Origin: Heliocidaris erythrogramma | Taxonomy: Eukaryota; Echinodermata; Echinoidea; Camarodonta; Echinometridae | NCBI GenBank assembly: GCA_025617745.1 | Contig: CM046863.1 | Location: forward strand, 7,924,935 to 7,988,934 | Direction of reading: 5' to 3' | DNA: 64,000 nt | Shown here: positions 45,980 to 57,559 of the stretch, one piece after another | How the letters are laid out: every line of letters begins with the position of its first letter | Numbering within the stretch: the stretch's first letter is position 1 | Notes under the pieces: model-generated | Told to the model about the DNA's origin: nothing | The model's database searches: none | What the model saw: only the letters and a program-made list of their open reading frames with translations | Translations under genes and position numbers: made by a program

Positions 45980-47180
45980 CTGGGAAGAATTACAAATAAA
46001 AAGCATTAAACTGTTAATTTTTCATTTTTTTTTTATTAATCTGATTTTCTTGGTACTGCTGTACTAACGATCTGTTCATATCTAGAATGGACAAATCGCT
46101 ATAATAATGATGGGATCAGTTCTGGGAATTTATCATTTTAAGCCAATGTATATACAGGTATTAGGTTGCTTTTAATAAAAAGGACCAAGAACCCTCAAAT
46201 TAATAGTAAGAGCAAATGTTGTTCAGTAAAATAAGTACAGAATCAACCAAAAAAACTCTTCCCCGGTATCCATGGGTTAAGAAAAATAAATTATAAACTA
46301 GACATTGAATTCGTCACTGAATTAGGTGGTCTGTCCCTTTAGCAAATCGTTTTGTAAGATGTGATAATGGTAAAATGAAAGGCAAAACAAAAGGGCATTT
46401 TTTTGTTTGTTTAATGGACCCACCGGAAATCGAAAATGAGTCACCGGAATGGGAGGCAAGTGCTTTAACCAATATACCAAATATTTCCCATACAGATAAC
46501 ACGTAGACGATAAACGGGATTCTCAAATCCCATTTTGTAGTTAAAAATTGGGCATTAACCCGACATCTGATCAAAAATTGGAGACCCCGGTTTTAAAAGC
46601 TTATAGTCTCAGCTATAACATACTAAAATCTGGAAGGAAATAGACCAAAAACAACTGAGATACTGCTCAGGGAACAATATCATGTAGATTCATGATTATA
46701 AATAAAATTATATGCCATAGACATAACACGCAAATAATTATGGAAAACTCTGACACGGGGTTTTTAATTGAAAATTTCATTTAAATTGTGATGACGTCAT
46801 CAAACTGAAAAATGGTGGCGACTGATCTCATAGAGAATTTTCTCAGCTATTACATACCAAAATTTGGAAGAAAATCGACCACCTATTACTGAAATATTAT
46901 GAATACAAAATCATTTTTTAAGTTCGTATGGAAATATATGACGTCAGAACATGCGATCGGCAAAATTATGCATGAATTCAAATCTACAACTCACAGGCTT
47001 TCAGAATATGTAAAAGAAATTGGGGATATCCAGGCATTCTTACGAGCTATGGCGGATGTTTTTACCATTTCTAATATTAGAATGCCCATTGACGCGCGCA
47101 CGAATTTGAAAGTTTGACGCGCGCATGTGGCATTATGGAAGGTCGAGAATGAATATAAATAGTTGGAAATTGTCAAAAAT
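45980..47180. other. Intron with diverged tandem repeat
   Basis: Two related blocks (about 46,600-46,680 and 46,825-46,900) share TCAGCTATWACATACYAAAAT and TGGAAGRAAATMGACCA-like text. No gene or clear element end is seen. A GCGCGC-rich patch precedes the tandem duplication that starts at 47,181. Confidence 0.45.
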
Positions 47181-47760
47181 AGTGTCAGGAAGACAAACCA
47201 TCTGAAAAAACGGCGTACTTTAATTTGATCAAAAAGTGATTTTGAGCAATTTTAAATTTTGACGTGCGCGTGCGTGCGCGTCAGATTCGTGCGCGGATTT
47301 TGTTGATTTCACAAAATGGCGCCTGGATGACGTGAAGTTAACCTAAAGACCTTGAAAAGTTTTCTAGACCTTGACCTGGATAGGCCTGATGACTGACTGA
47401 AATTTGGTGAAAATTGAGTGAGCCAAATCTGAGTAATCACGACCACAAGAAAGTGGTGGGAAAAAAAATAATACATAAGAATAATAGAGAAAATTCTGAC
47501 GAAATTAAGAGGTCTGTCGACAGACAACCTAATTATAAATTAACGTGCACGGAAGGCAAGACGGATTTGGGTATGAGAGTGATTACGGGTTCATCTAATA
47601 ATATACGACCTTTATGGTCGTTTTTACGCTGAATGGACTGCATTCAGCTTATATCTCTTTAAAGGAGAATTCTTTTCAGCTCATATGTTGAATATATATA
47701 TGTGTATGGCGGCATGGAACCCCTAACTTACAGAGCAGGATTTTTAATCTTTTTGAATAC

Positions 47761-47853
47761 CTGTAGGTTTATTTGTCGGTGCATCAGTCTCATTATCCAT
47801 CACACGAGATATAGCAAGGCCTGTTTCCTCGGATATTTGACATCTGGCATGAC
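47761..47853 (-). CDS. Linker module exon, copy 3
   Basis: A 93-base symmetrical exon (phase 1 in and out) encoding GHARCQISEETGLAISRVMD followed by NETDAPTNKPT. The acceptor is TTGTTAAAG and the donor CAGGTATTC. It is identical to 49,360-49,452 and homologous to 51,265-51,357. The module is acidic and probably unstructured and joins directly to the SDR start VVLVTDASGF. Because the length is divisible by three and both ends are phase 1, copies can be added or skipped without changing frame. Confidence 0.7.
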
Positions 47854-49359
47854 CTTTAACAAATACAATATTTGTTTGAAAAAAACAAGATTAAGTGATA
47901 TAAAATATAAGTCATACTATCAGTCTAGGAGCCTTTGAAACACCTCTCTTTAAGTTTTGACTTAGGAAAGGAAAGGAAATGTAAGGAAAATCAACAGCGT
48001 TGGTAAAAGACACAATTTACCATTACTGAAACGTTGTCATGTCAGACTTTATTTTCTTCCTGTTTCTTTATGCTTGAATATTTATCTTAGCACACAGATA
48101 CGGTAGATTGCCTTTTTTATCTTATCATCTTTTTTTAATGATTTCTTGTACCTGTCATCTTGATAGTAAAAGTTATAATGTTAAAATTTAAGTATTTAAA
48201 TTGAAAATCCAAAGCGACCACTTTAGGAATTGCACATTGTGTGCAAGGTATGTATATTCGTGTTTGAAGAAGAGCCATGTTATTTACATGAAATGAAATG
48301 TTGTGTTCCTTTCCCATTTAGGAGACAATATTTATCGTATATAGCAAAAATTAGACACTCAGTCCAGAATGCTATATCTGTGGCTTTCCTACTGTAAAGA
48401 ACCGTGTACTAAGCTAGCATGTCGTATATCAAAAATAAAAATCATCGAAAAGAATAAAGAGAAGATAATGTTGGCTTGTGTTTAGTTGCAATGGAACGGT
48501 AATTTGATTCAATTTCAACAACTGACAACAAACTCATTGCAACATGTATAGCCCCATCTCATGATGAAATCAATTACATCGCCAAGAACTCTTCTAAAGA
48601 AAGAAAAAACAATAATGCCTCGATAAAAGTTCCAGCTACGCATCATGAAGCTCCAAAGTTGAATAGTTATGTCTTTCCTATTTGGACAAGGGAATTCTTC
48701 TCATTGCCCTTCTATAATCGTTGTCAGATAGTGAACCATCCGTAATTTCTGCATTTCTTCAGTAATTAAGAACGTGTGATCAAATTTTTAGTGTCAGGAA
48801 GACAAACCATCTGAAAAAACGGCGTACTTTAATTTGATCAAAAAGTGATTTTGAGCAATTTTAAATTTTGACGTGCGCGTCAGATTCGTGCTCGGATTTT
48901 GTTGATTTCACAAAATGGCGCCTGGATGACGTGAAGTTAACCTAAAGACCTTGAAAAGTTTTCTAGACCTTGACCTGGATAGGCCTGATGACTGACTGAA
49001 ATTTGGTGAAAATTAAGTGAGCCAAATCTGAGTAATCACGACCACAAGAAAGTGGTGGGAAAAAAAATAATACATAATAATAATAGAGAAAATTCCGACG
49101 AAATTGAGAGGTCTGTCGACAGACAACCTAATTATAAATTAACGTGCACGGAAGGCAAGACGGATTTGGGTATGAGAGTGATTACGGGTTCATCTAATAA
49201 TATACGACCTTTATGGTCGTTTTTACGCTGAATGGACTGCATTCAGCTTATATCTCTTTAAAGGAGAATTCTTTTCAGCTCATATGTTGAATATATATAT
49301 GTGTATGGCGGCATGGAACCCCTAACTTACAGAGCAGGATTTTTAATCTTTTTGAATAC

Positions 49360-49452
49360 CTGTAGGTTTATTTGTCGGTGCATCAGTCTCATTATCCATC
49401 ACACGAGATATAGCAAGGCCTGTTTCCTCGGATATTTGACATCTGGCATGAC
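49360..49452 (-). CDS. Linker module exon, copy 2
   Basis: Identical in all 93 bases to the exon at 47,761-47,853, with the same acceptor and donor, inside the second copy of the 1.6 kb duplication. Its inclusion would add a second GHARCQISEETG module in frame. Whether both copies are spliced together cannot be told from DNA. Confidence 0.65.
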
Positions 49453-50385
49453 CTTTAACAAATACAATATTTGTTTGAAAAAAACAAGATTAAGTGATAT
49501 AAAATATAAGTCATACTATCAGTCTAGGAGCCTTTGAAACACCTCTCTTTAAGTTTTGACTTAGGAAAGGAAAGGAAATGTAAGGAAAATCAACAGCGTT
49601 GGTAAAAGACACAATTTACCATTACTGAAACGTTGTCATGTCAGACTTTATTTTCTTCCTGTTTCTTTATGCTTGAATATTTATCTTAGCACACAGATAC
49701 GGTAGATTGCCTTTTTTATCTTATCATCTTTTTTTAATGATTTCTTGTACCTGTCATCTTGATAGTAAAAGTTATAATGTTAAAATTTAAGTATTTAAAT
49801 TGAAAATCCAAAGCGACCACTTTAGGAATTGCACATTGTGTGCAAGGTATGTATATTCGTGTTTGAAGAAGAGCCATGTTATTTACATGAATTGAAATGT
49901 TGTGTTCCTTTCCCATTTAGGAGACAATATTTATCGTATATAGCAAAAATTAGACACTCAGTCCAGAATGCTATATCTGTGGCTTTCCTACTGTAAAGAA
50001 CCGTGTACTAAGCTAGCATGTCGTATATCAAAAATAAAAATCATCGAAAAGAATAAAGAGAAGATAATGTTGGCTTGTGTTTAGTTGCAATGGAACGGTA
50101 ATTTGATTCAATTTCAACAACTGACAACAAACTCATTGCAACATGTATAGCCCCATCTCATGATGAAATCAATTACATCGCCCAGAACTCTTCTAAAGAA
50201 AGAAAAAACAATAACGCAATAAAAGTTCCAGCTACGCATCATGAAGCTCCAAAGTTGAATAGTTATGTCTTTCCTATTTGGACAAGGGAATTCTTCTCAT
50301 TGCCCTTCTATAATCGTTGTCAGATAGTGAACCATCCGTAATTTCTGCATTTCTTCAGTAATTAAGAACGTGTGATCAAATTTTT

Positions 50386-51264
50386 CTTTAATATCAATAT
50401 TATCATTGCTAGCCTACATGCCGATATTCTGAAACTGCGCACACAACAGACCGAGGAGGTATTTCACTATACATTATCTTACGGGAATTAGAAAGCAGTT
50501 TAATTAAATTTTGATTAAATTCAAATAATTTATTGCAATGTCATCATAACCTAAACACAATTTCAACAAAACCATTGCACATTTACATCCAGCGCCAGGT
50601 TTCTGATTGGAAATGTGTATTATACTCACCCCTAGAAAACTCAGTTCTTTCGTCTTCCATCTCATTCAAACCTGTTGAAAGTGACGTAATACCGTATTCG
50701 TCATTTGTATTGATACATGTACAAGTCAGAATGATCATAAAGAATATGTTTGGACATTTATTTTATTTTCTTGTTAGTTTTACATTGTTTTCCTCCTCTT
50801 TTTTTTTTAGTTTGCGATCTCTCCTTAAAATTTCTCTAAAAAGGCGATTCAGCTATTGTCACAAGATAACAGCGTTGATATTCGCCTTGTATACATGTAT
50901 ATTAAATGTATCTTAGAAGATAATCTTTAAGTTTGGCAATACAGGATATGATAATGTAGATTAATGATTTTATATGAGAAACAACTCATATTGAGTTTTA
51001 AAGGCTTTAAATAAGTGATATCTAAATTCTGTAAAAATACATGTTAATAGAGTTGATTACATTTGATAGCATTTTCCCTGAGACTAAACTTTTACAACCG
51101 GCAAACTAATATCATGGTTATTTTCTGGAGAAAAAAAATCACGTTCTATTGCCATTCAACTAAAAATCTTAATAAATATTAAGCTCATTTTAAAAATTAT
51201 AGTAGGGCTGCATAAAACCCCTAAATTACAGAGCAGAAAAGGAAATCGATTTTTGTTCATATAC
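50386..51264. other. Intron sequence
   Basis: AT-rich intron with no other gene or clear element. Near 51,215-51,264 it resembles the flank of the duplicated exons (CCCTAAATTACAGAGCAG against CCCTAACTTACAGAGCAGG), so the ancient duplication that gave the third module also included the intron edge. Confidence 0.55.
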
Positions 51265-51357
51265 CTGTAGGCTCATTCATTGGTTCTTCAGTCTCCTTAT
51301 CTACCACATCAGATATGTCGAGGTCAATGTCGTCGGAGGTTTGACATCTGCGATGAT
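51265..51357 (-). CDS. Linker module exon, copy 1 (older paralogue)
   Basis: A 93-base symmetrical phase-1 exon encoding DHRRCQTSDDIDLDISDVVD followed by KETEEPMNEPT. The acceptor is TTTTCTTCCAAAG and the donor CAGGTATAT. It aligns along its length with the GHARCQISEETG modules (shared H-x-R-C-Q-x-S, IS, D-x-E-T, PT), so it is an older duplicate. It is strongly acidic. Confidence 0.7.
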
Positions 51358-51899
51358 CTTTGGAAGAAAAAAAATGAAAAAAAAAAATATCTGATACACA
51401 CCTTCAAATATTGATTTCTTCCGCTTATTCAAGCAAAGTTAAAGGAAAAACAAAGCAGTAGCCCACTTGGTATGATCACTTTTTGATCTACGTATATTTC
51501 ACCTTTTCCATTATTAGTTTATGTCACATAGAATTATCGTTATCACAGTTATTGATCAACTTTTACCATTTATGATGATAACATTAATAATGATAATAAT
51601 GATAATATTAATATAAATGTAATAGTAACCTTATCAATTATACCGTCAACTTGCCATCTGTTATATTCTTTAATTTACGTACAATGTTTGTGTTTGTAGA
51701 AAAAAAGGCCACATTTTAAATAAAATGAAAAGTTTTCTTTCCTATTTTATTCGAAAAATTATTCCTACTTAAGCTACCCGAAGCTCCATCGCAAAGACAA
51801 TGCACGCAGCCACATTCAGTAAAGCTGTGTCTGTGGTTTCCCAAACGTAAATATTTACCTAATTGAACCGTGTGCTAATCTAGCATGTCATCCGAAAAG

Positions 51900-52062
51900 T
51901 ATCCCCCCCCCAAAAAAAAAAAAAAAAAAAAATAAATAAATAAATAAATAAATACAAAATAAATAAAAAATAAAAAAATAAAAAATAAATAAATTAAAAG
52001 AAAAAAAAAGAAATAAATAAAAAAATAAAAAATAAAGAAATTAAATTAAATAAATAAAAAAG
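51900..52062. repeat. Poly(C)/poly(A) and (AAAT)n tract
   Basis: Poly(C) switches directly to poly(A) and then to AAAT/AAATA units. Similar compound tracts lie at 52,404-52,560 (poly(G), poly(C), AAAC units). Both are intronic and non-coding. Confidence 0.85.
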
Positions 52063-52529
52063 TACTGTTGGCATGACGAGTCCAAAGCTGCTATAGAATG
52101 GCAAAGGATATGTTTCGAGCCTTATAAAGTTTCACTTGTAGTTTTATTATTTCGTTATGTTTTAGAAGGCATGTTGATGGATGTATGCTGGTTGACTTTC
52201 TAATAGGATGTTATACCTGGTTGAACAATTGTTTCCATAGATACTTTACCTGTAGTTACTTTTATGGAAAATCGTTCTTATCAAGGTATAACATTTCACC
52301 TGAAGGAAATGAGAAACGCAATACATAAATAGGTTTCTATAAGAAAAAGTGGTGTTTTGCGGATAATATTCTGATGAAACACTAAACAATGAATCTGCCA
52401 ATAAATGGGGGGGGGGGGGGGGGGGGTTCTAAAATGAAACAAAACAAACAAAAACACCCCCCCCCCCCCCAAAAAAAAAAAAGAAAAGAAAAGAAAAACA
52501 ACAAACAAACAAAGAAACAAACAAAACCG

Positions 52530-52560
<31 letters not shown>

Positions 52561-52727
52561 TAAAAGGCGGAGATCAAAAACTCAGGTCATGTAGGTTATG
52601 AAGGCTACTATAGCATATTTGTTTACAGTTTCCATATCATGTGCATGTTATGTTTTTTCCCCCGTTCAGGCTGGTGCACTTTGCCAACTTTATTTTATAA
52701 AACTGATAGACCTACTTATTGGAATAC

Positions 52728-52823
52728 CACTTTTCGTAGACAGGCCATCACCAGTGTCCTCGCTGTTTGTATCCGTTTTCGGCGTCTTGTCATTTCCGTC
52801 ATCTAATAGTTCATCTCGAGAGT
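52728..52823 (-). CDS. Acidic linker exon
   Basis: A 96-base phase-1/phase-1 exon encoding DSRDELLDDGNDKTPKTDTN followed by SEDTGDGLSTKS. The acceptor is TTGTACGATCATAG and the donor GTATTCC. It has the same phase, length class and acidic composition as the three module exons, and may be a more diverged member. The phase match to both neighbours supports it. Confidence 0.6.
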
Positions 52824-53043
52824 CTATGATCGTACAAGGGAAGAACTTCTTCATTGGCTATTTTATGTCATGTTGTCCGCGATCCAATAATGAGGCATAA
52901 ACAGGAAGTACCAAATTCAGCAGTAGAAGGTTGTAATGACAGTCCCGTAAGGGGTTACTTCAAGATAGAATAGGCAATGCCAAGGCTTGCATCGCAAAAT
53001 ACACCCTGGACAACACCCCGACGACCCTGTCTGCAATCCTTGG

Positions 53044-53044
<1 letters not shown>

Positions 53045-53078
<34 letters not shown>
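53045..53078. repeat. 34-base poly(C) tract
   Basis: An uninterrupted run of 34 cytosines in the intron, the longest of about fifteen C or G homopolymers in the window. Confidence 0.9.
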
Positions 53079-53079
<1 letters not shown>

Positions 53080-53282
53080 CCAGCCCGGTCACTAAACAAT
53101 TAATATAAGATTCGTTCACATTCTCCTTTCAGGAATTTTTGGAGTCAATAAACAGCAATATACTTGTATTAATTATCAACTGTCACCTAATCTCACCACT
53201 AATTGGGTAGTGGACAGGTCTCAGGTCAATTGGGATAACTGAATAATGACATTATACTTTTATAATGTATATATGGCTATAC

Positions 53283-53316
53283 CTTTCTTGACTTCATCAT
53301 TGCTGCAGGCATTGTC
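53283..53316 (-). CDS. Small linker exon
   Basis: A 34-base exon, phase 0 in and phase 1 out, encoding DNACSNDEVKK. The acceptor TTTCTCTCAG is strong and the donor is GGTATAG. It is short, so it relies on the phase fit with the exons on both sides (ILNA before, DSRDEL after). Confidence 0.55.
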
Positions 53317-53813
53317 CTGAGAGAAACGAAAAAGAGAAAGAAAATGTAAAAGTTATTAACTGAATTAGCATAACATCATGAAACGTGCAGTTATAATGCA
53401 AACTTATATCGAATCCATTGGTTGCGATATAATCTTAAAAGTTGTGTTTTATTGCAATTAATTGGTACGCAACGTTTGGGCCTTTGGCCTCGATTCTTTC
53501 AGAAGTGAAATGACAATACAAACTAAAAGAAACGACATCAGGGCGTAATTAAAGTTTATTAGTCCTTTCGTAGTTATTTCATTTGAGAAAGATCTTAAGC
53601 CATATGGCAGATTTCGCGAATCAATAAATGGCAAATATAGTTAAAACTAAGCAACACGTGAATAATTCATTCTGATTCAAACTGTTATATTATTCATAGA
53701 AATGTTTAATGGAATATGCATTTTTCATAGTTAGATTGACAACCCTTTTGTTACAACATCTATTTTTTCATTTTTTTCTGCATAATCTTTTCCTAAAATG
53801 AATAATATTATAC

Positions 53814-54100
53814 CGCATTCAGTATCTGCTTGCCCACTAAGTCTCCTCGAATAGGAGCATTTGGAATCCACTCATCTTGCCATGGTGAATTTCTTGTATT
53901 CGTCCAGATCAATTTCATAAATTCTCGGATTTTATCTATGTTTCGTTGAAACAAATCTTCCAATTTGCCGCAAAGAATGACACAGTTCGCTTTTTCGAAG
54001 ACTGTAGGTTGATTTTGTTTCAAGACGGTCAGATGTGTTTGCTCCGTGTTCTCCTTCAATTTCTGAATTAGGTAGGCAATGACACAGACACCATGGGATC
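53814..54100 (-). CDS. Host gene exon, unidentified N-terminal domain
   Basis: A 287-base exon, phase 1 in and phase 0 out, acceptor TTTTCATGTAG and donor GCGGTATAA. It encodes a leading SHGVCVIAYLIQKLKENTEQ, then FEKANCVILCGKLEDLFQRN, then IDKIREFMKLIW and a tail ending DLVGKQILNA. The pattern FEKANCVILCGKLEDLFQRNI vaguely resembles the NAD-binding half of malate/lactate dehydrogenases (A-x-V-I-L-x-G ... D-L-x-x-x-N), but this is a weak inference. It could belong to another Rossmann-like fold. The LTR retrotransposon begins 37 bases upstream of its acceptor. Confidence 0.65.
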
Positions 54101-54137
54101 CTACATGAAAACAAACAAACAAAAAATATTCGAGTGG

Positions 54138-54323
54138 TGTTACGGGCCAAAGACACCCCTGAACATCTCCTATCACAATATCCATATTCACAACATCAGA
54201 TCACACCAGATCCCAACGCAATCCGACAAAACAGTAATGAACTTAGGAGGCCATCGTATACATGTCAAAGTCTCTAGCCGCGAAACATTTAATTACGATC
54301 AAGGTGCACGCAGGCGCATCACA
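54138..54323 (-). repeat. 3' LTR, short form (186 bases)
   Basis: On the plus strand it begins TGTTACGGGCCAAAGACACC and ends GGCGCATCACA. It matches both ends of the 5' LTR but lacks a 1,619-base stretch present there; the joint falls on GATCCCAAC (54,209-54,217). It also lacks an 8-base TAGTTTTC insertion and has one T/C difference. No obvious TATA box or AATAAA is present in this short form. Confidence 0.85.
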
Positions 54324-54335
54324 CCTCCACCCTTT
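54324..54335 (-). promoter_or_regulatory. Polypurine tract
   Basis: On the minus strand AAAGGGTGGAGG lies immediately before the TGTGATGCG start of the 3' LTR. This is the expected site for plus-strand priming of the retrotransposon and fixes the LTR boundary. Confidence 0.85.
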
Positions 54336-55390
54336 AAGAACGAAAGTGATAAAAGAACTTTCGTGAAACACTATGTAGCTTACAACTACGAAATTTGGTT
54401 TTCGAGGTAACAATGTCATAAAATCACCAAAACTGCAAAAAGAGCTATTTTGCCTAATGTACCTCAAATAACCGTCTGTCTTTGATTAATAAATGTTTAC
54501 ACATTCCTTTTTGTTTGATTACTGATCAAAAATCAATCATGCCTCAAGAATGTTAATATGCTAATATGTGTACTGTACACTAATCCTGTGAACCAACTAT
54601 ACTTTTACAAACAAATAATTGGTTCATTAAGATACATGTACAAAGAAAATACCATACGCGATCAACCATCATGTTTTACCAGTTAAGTCATCAAATATTC
54701 GGAAAAAAAACATGTACATGCATTACGTGTAGTATCCTTAATATGAATACAATAGTATTCATGTCTAAATACTTTCAATGTTTCAAGGTTTCAAATATCA
54801 ACATGACGAAACTTGGATGTCATGAATGTTTGACATAAAACGCAGTTTTCAATAACAATCTATCATTTGTTTCTTTTTTTAACACAGGTAATTCATGTTA
54901 AAAAAAACAAGCCTCCTCTAGAACCAACGATAATGACTCGTAAAAACACTATTACATTCGATACTGCATTACATTATGCTCTATCAAAATTGTCACTCTT
55001 TTATGACGTTTTCACTCATAAAAATATACAGTGTCATTTAAGCAGAATAGACATTCTCCTCAAAAATGAAATTTATCAAGAAATAAAAGCTTTACATGTA
55101 TAATGATTGCTCAATGTATCGTTTTGGTACAATTTCTTAACAATTTTGCTATCATGTATCAAATTTCTTTCATAATGATTGTCTGTTTTAATGCCAATTA
55201 CATCACAAACTCAAAACAAGCCCCCATGTGACTAGTGACAATATAAATTGAGCATTACTGTATTGTGAGGCAAATAACACATGAAGTTAGAAGTTCGAAT
55301 CGACAATTTAAACTAATTCTGGGCAACATTTAAAAGTTTGATGATTTTGAAAGTTCAAGTTCAACCATCACCGGTCAAAATGTCAACAGT
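54336..55390. other. Retrotransposon 3' internal region, non-coding
   Basis: About 1.05 kb lies between the RNase H stop and the polypurine tract. It is AT-rich with only short frames, none resembling an envelope protein, so the element is an intracellular type. Confidence 0.65.
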
Positions 55391-57538
55391 CTACCCACGG
55401 GAAAGCGTATCGGCGATAACATTGTCTTTTCCCCGGATGTGTTCTATCTTCAAATTATGCTCTTGAAGCATCAATGCCCATCTCATCAGCCTACTGTTCT
55501 TATTCTTCATCCTGCTAAGAAATGTGAGGGGATTGTGGTCTGTTCTGACCAACACTGGAAACCGATTGTTGGACACATACACATCAAAGTGTTGAAGACA
55601 CAGTATTAGTGCTAAAGTTTCCTTTTCAATGGTGCTATATCTCGCTTGATGTGGATTCAGTTTCTTTGACATATAGCAAACGGGTCGCTCCACACCAGAA
55701 TCATCCTCTTGGATGAGCACACCTCCTGCTCCAATGTCACTCGCGTCCACTTCGAGAATGAATGCTCTCGCGAAATCTGGTGCCGCTAAGACAGGTTCAC
55801 TAGCAAGTGTCGCCTTCAGTCGTTCAAACGCGATCTCGCATGTTGTAGTCCAAGCATATGGCACATCCTTCCGCAGCAGATTCGTAAGGGGAGCAGCGAC
55901 ATCAGAAAAGTTCTTGCAGAACTTCCGGTAGAATCCAGACATCCCAAGAAAGCGGCGTAGGGCTCGCTTGTCTTCTGGAACAGGAAAGTTCAGAATGGCT
56001 TCCACCTTGGCATCAAGTGGACGAACAGTCCCAAGCCCAACGACATGGCCTAGGAATGATACCTGAGCATGAGCAAATTCTGACTTCTTCAGATTAACAG
56101 TTAGGCTTGCCTTGGAGAGACGATCGAAGAGAGCCTTTATGCGTTGAAGATGCTCTTCCCATGTGTCGCTGTACACAACAATGTCATCAAGGTAAGCCTG
56201 ACATCCTTCTAGTTCAGAAATCACAGCATTCATCAGCCGTTGAAAAGTGGCAGGAGAGTTCTTCATGCCAAATGGCATGACTTTGTATTGGTAGAGACCT
56301 TCTGGCGTAACGAATGCAGACAGCTCTCTCGCCCTCGGCGACAGGGGCACTTGCCAGTACCCTTTTAGCAAGTCGAACTTTGACACAAATTTGGCACTCC
56401 CTATTCGGTCTATCAGGTCATCAATGCGTGGTATTGGGTATGAATCTGATTTGGACTTGGAATTCAACACCCTATAATCAGTGCAAAACCTATATGTACC
56501 ATCTTTCTTTGGTACTAACACACAAGGAGAACTCCACTGACTGCTACTAGGTTCAATAATGTCATTGACCTTCATGTATTCAACTTCCTTCCTAAGAATC
56601 TCCATCTTTGAAGGATTCACCCTATATGGATGCTGTTTAACTGGAGGAGACTCCCCCACATCAACGTCATGCTCTATGAGAGCTGTTTTACCAGGAACAT
56701 CACCAAACAGGTGGCTATATTCACGGACAATCTCTTGCAACGAATCTCTCTCACTGGCCGGAAGATAACTCAACCTTTCACCAAGATTTCCAAGTATCTC
56801 AGAATTCTCAAGCCTTAATTCAGGCAAGCTAAGATCAACTTCCTTCTGCACATGAATGTCAACACTATCGCTCTGGCAACAGGCAACACCAACACTTGCA
56901 GCATGTTTCTCTATGCCATCTTTATTGCTTTCCACATACTCTTTGAGCATGTTAATGTGACAAAGACGTTTCTGTCGTCTCCGATCAGGAGTGCAAATAA
57001 CGTAATTCACATCACTGACTTTCTTATCCACAAGGTATGGACCAGAGTAGCGAGCCTGTAGGCAATTGCCTGGAATAGGCAACAATACCAATACCTTTGA
57101 ACCCGGTTCAAAGCTTCTCTCCTTAGCTTTGCGATCAAACACCTTCTTCATGTCAGCTTGTGCAGCCTTCATGTGCTGCGTGGCAAGTTCTCGAGAACAA
57201 ATCAATCTTTCTCTGAACCTAGAAACATAATCAAGTAGTCCACACTTCTCGTCAGACTCGAGCATCTTGTCCTTCAAGACCTTCAATGGCCCACGTACTG
57301 TGTGGCCAAACACCAACTCGAATGGACTGAATCCAAGTGAGTCTTGTACCGACTCACGAACAGCAAACAAGAGCATGGGTACACCCTCATCCCATTCTTT
57401 CTCACACTGAAAACAATAAGTCCTAATCATGTTTTTCAAGGTCTGATGGAACCTCTCCAACGCACCTTGGCTCTCAGGATGATAGGCACTTGAATTAATA
57501 CATTCAATGCCCAACTGTGACATCACTTGTCTGAACAA
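55391..57538 (-). pseudogene. pol: gypsy pol: integrase end, RT and RNase H
   Basis: A 715-codon frame in minus orientation. It starts inside the integrase core (the catalytic Glu in SAYHPESQGALERFHQTLK) and continues with the integrase C-terminal GPY/F-type module (QARYSGPYLVDKK, LCHINMLKEY). The RT follows with FDLLKGYWQVPL, KVMPFGMKNSPATFQRLMNA and the catalytic AYLDDIVVYSDTWEEHL. RNase H follows with FILEVDASDIGAGGVLIQ, YSTIEKETLALI and VRTDHNPLTFLSR, ending IADTLSRG and TAG. It is separated from the upstream frame by a one-base frame change, so the polyprotein is broken as it stands unless frameshifting occurs. Confidence 0.9.
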
Positions 57539-57559
57539 CTTTGAAGTGAAATTAGAGCC

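Larger units (their letters stand above)
47181..50385. repeat. Recent 1.6 kb tandem duplication containing an exon
   Basis: 47,181-48,789 is repeated at 48,790-50,385. Both copies begin AGTGTCAGGAAGACAAACCA and end TGTGATCAAATTTTT. They differ only by small indels (for example a 12-base contraction in a GCGTGC run near 48,875) and single changes. Each copy carries one 93-base exon of the host gene with splice sites (47,761-47,853 and 49,360-49,452), and those exons are identical. The near identity means the duplication is very recent, or an assembly artefact. Confidence 0.9.

Noticed and set aside
47761-51357. Reading the three module exons as 83-base, mutually exclusive exons
   Set aside because: Using the nearest AG (CAG before ATGTC) puts them out of phase with their neighbours. 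The acceptor 10 bases upstream (AAAG) gives 93-base exons in phase 1 at every junction and extends the protein similarity.
54336-55390. Possible envelope gene downstream of pol in the gypsy element
   Set aside because: Only short AT-rich frames exist and none has a signal peptide, transmembrane segment or cleavage site.
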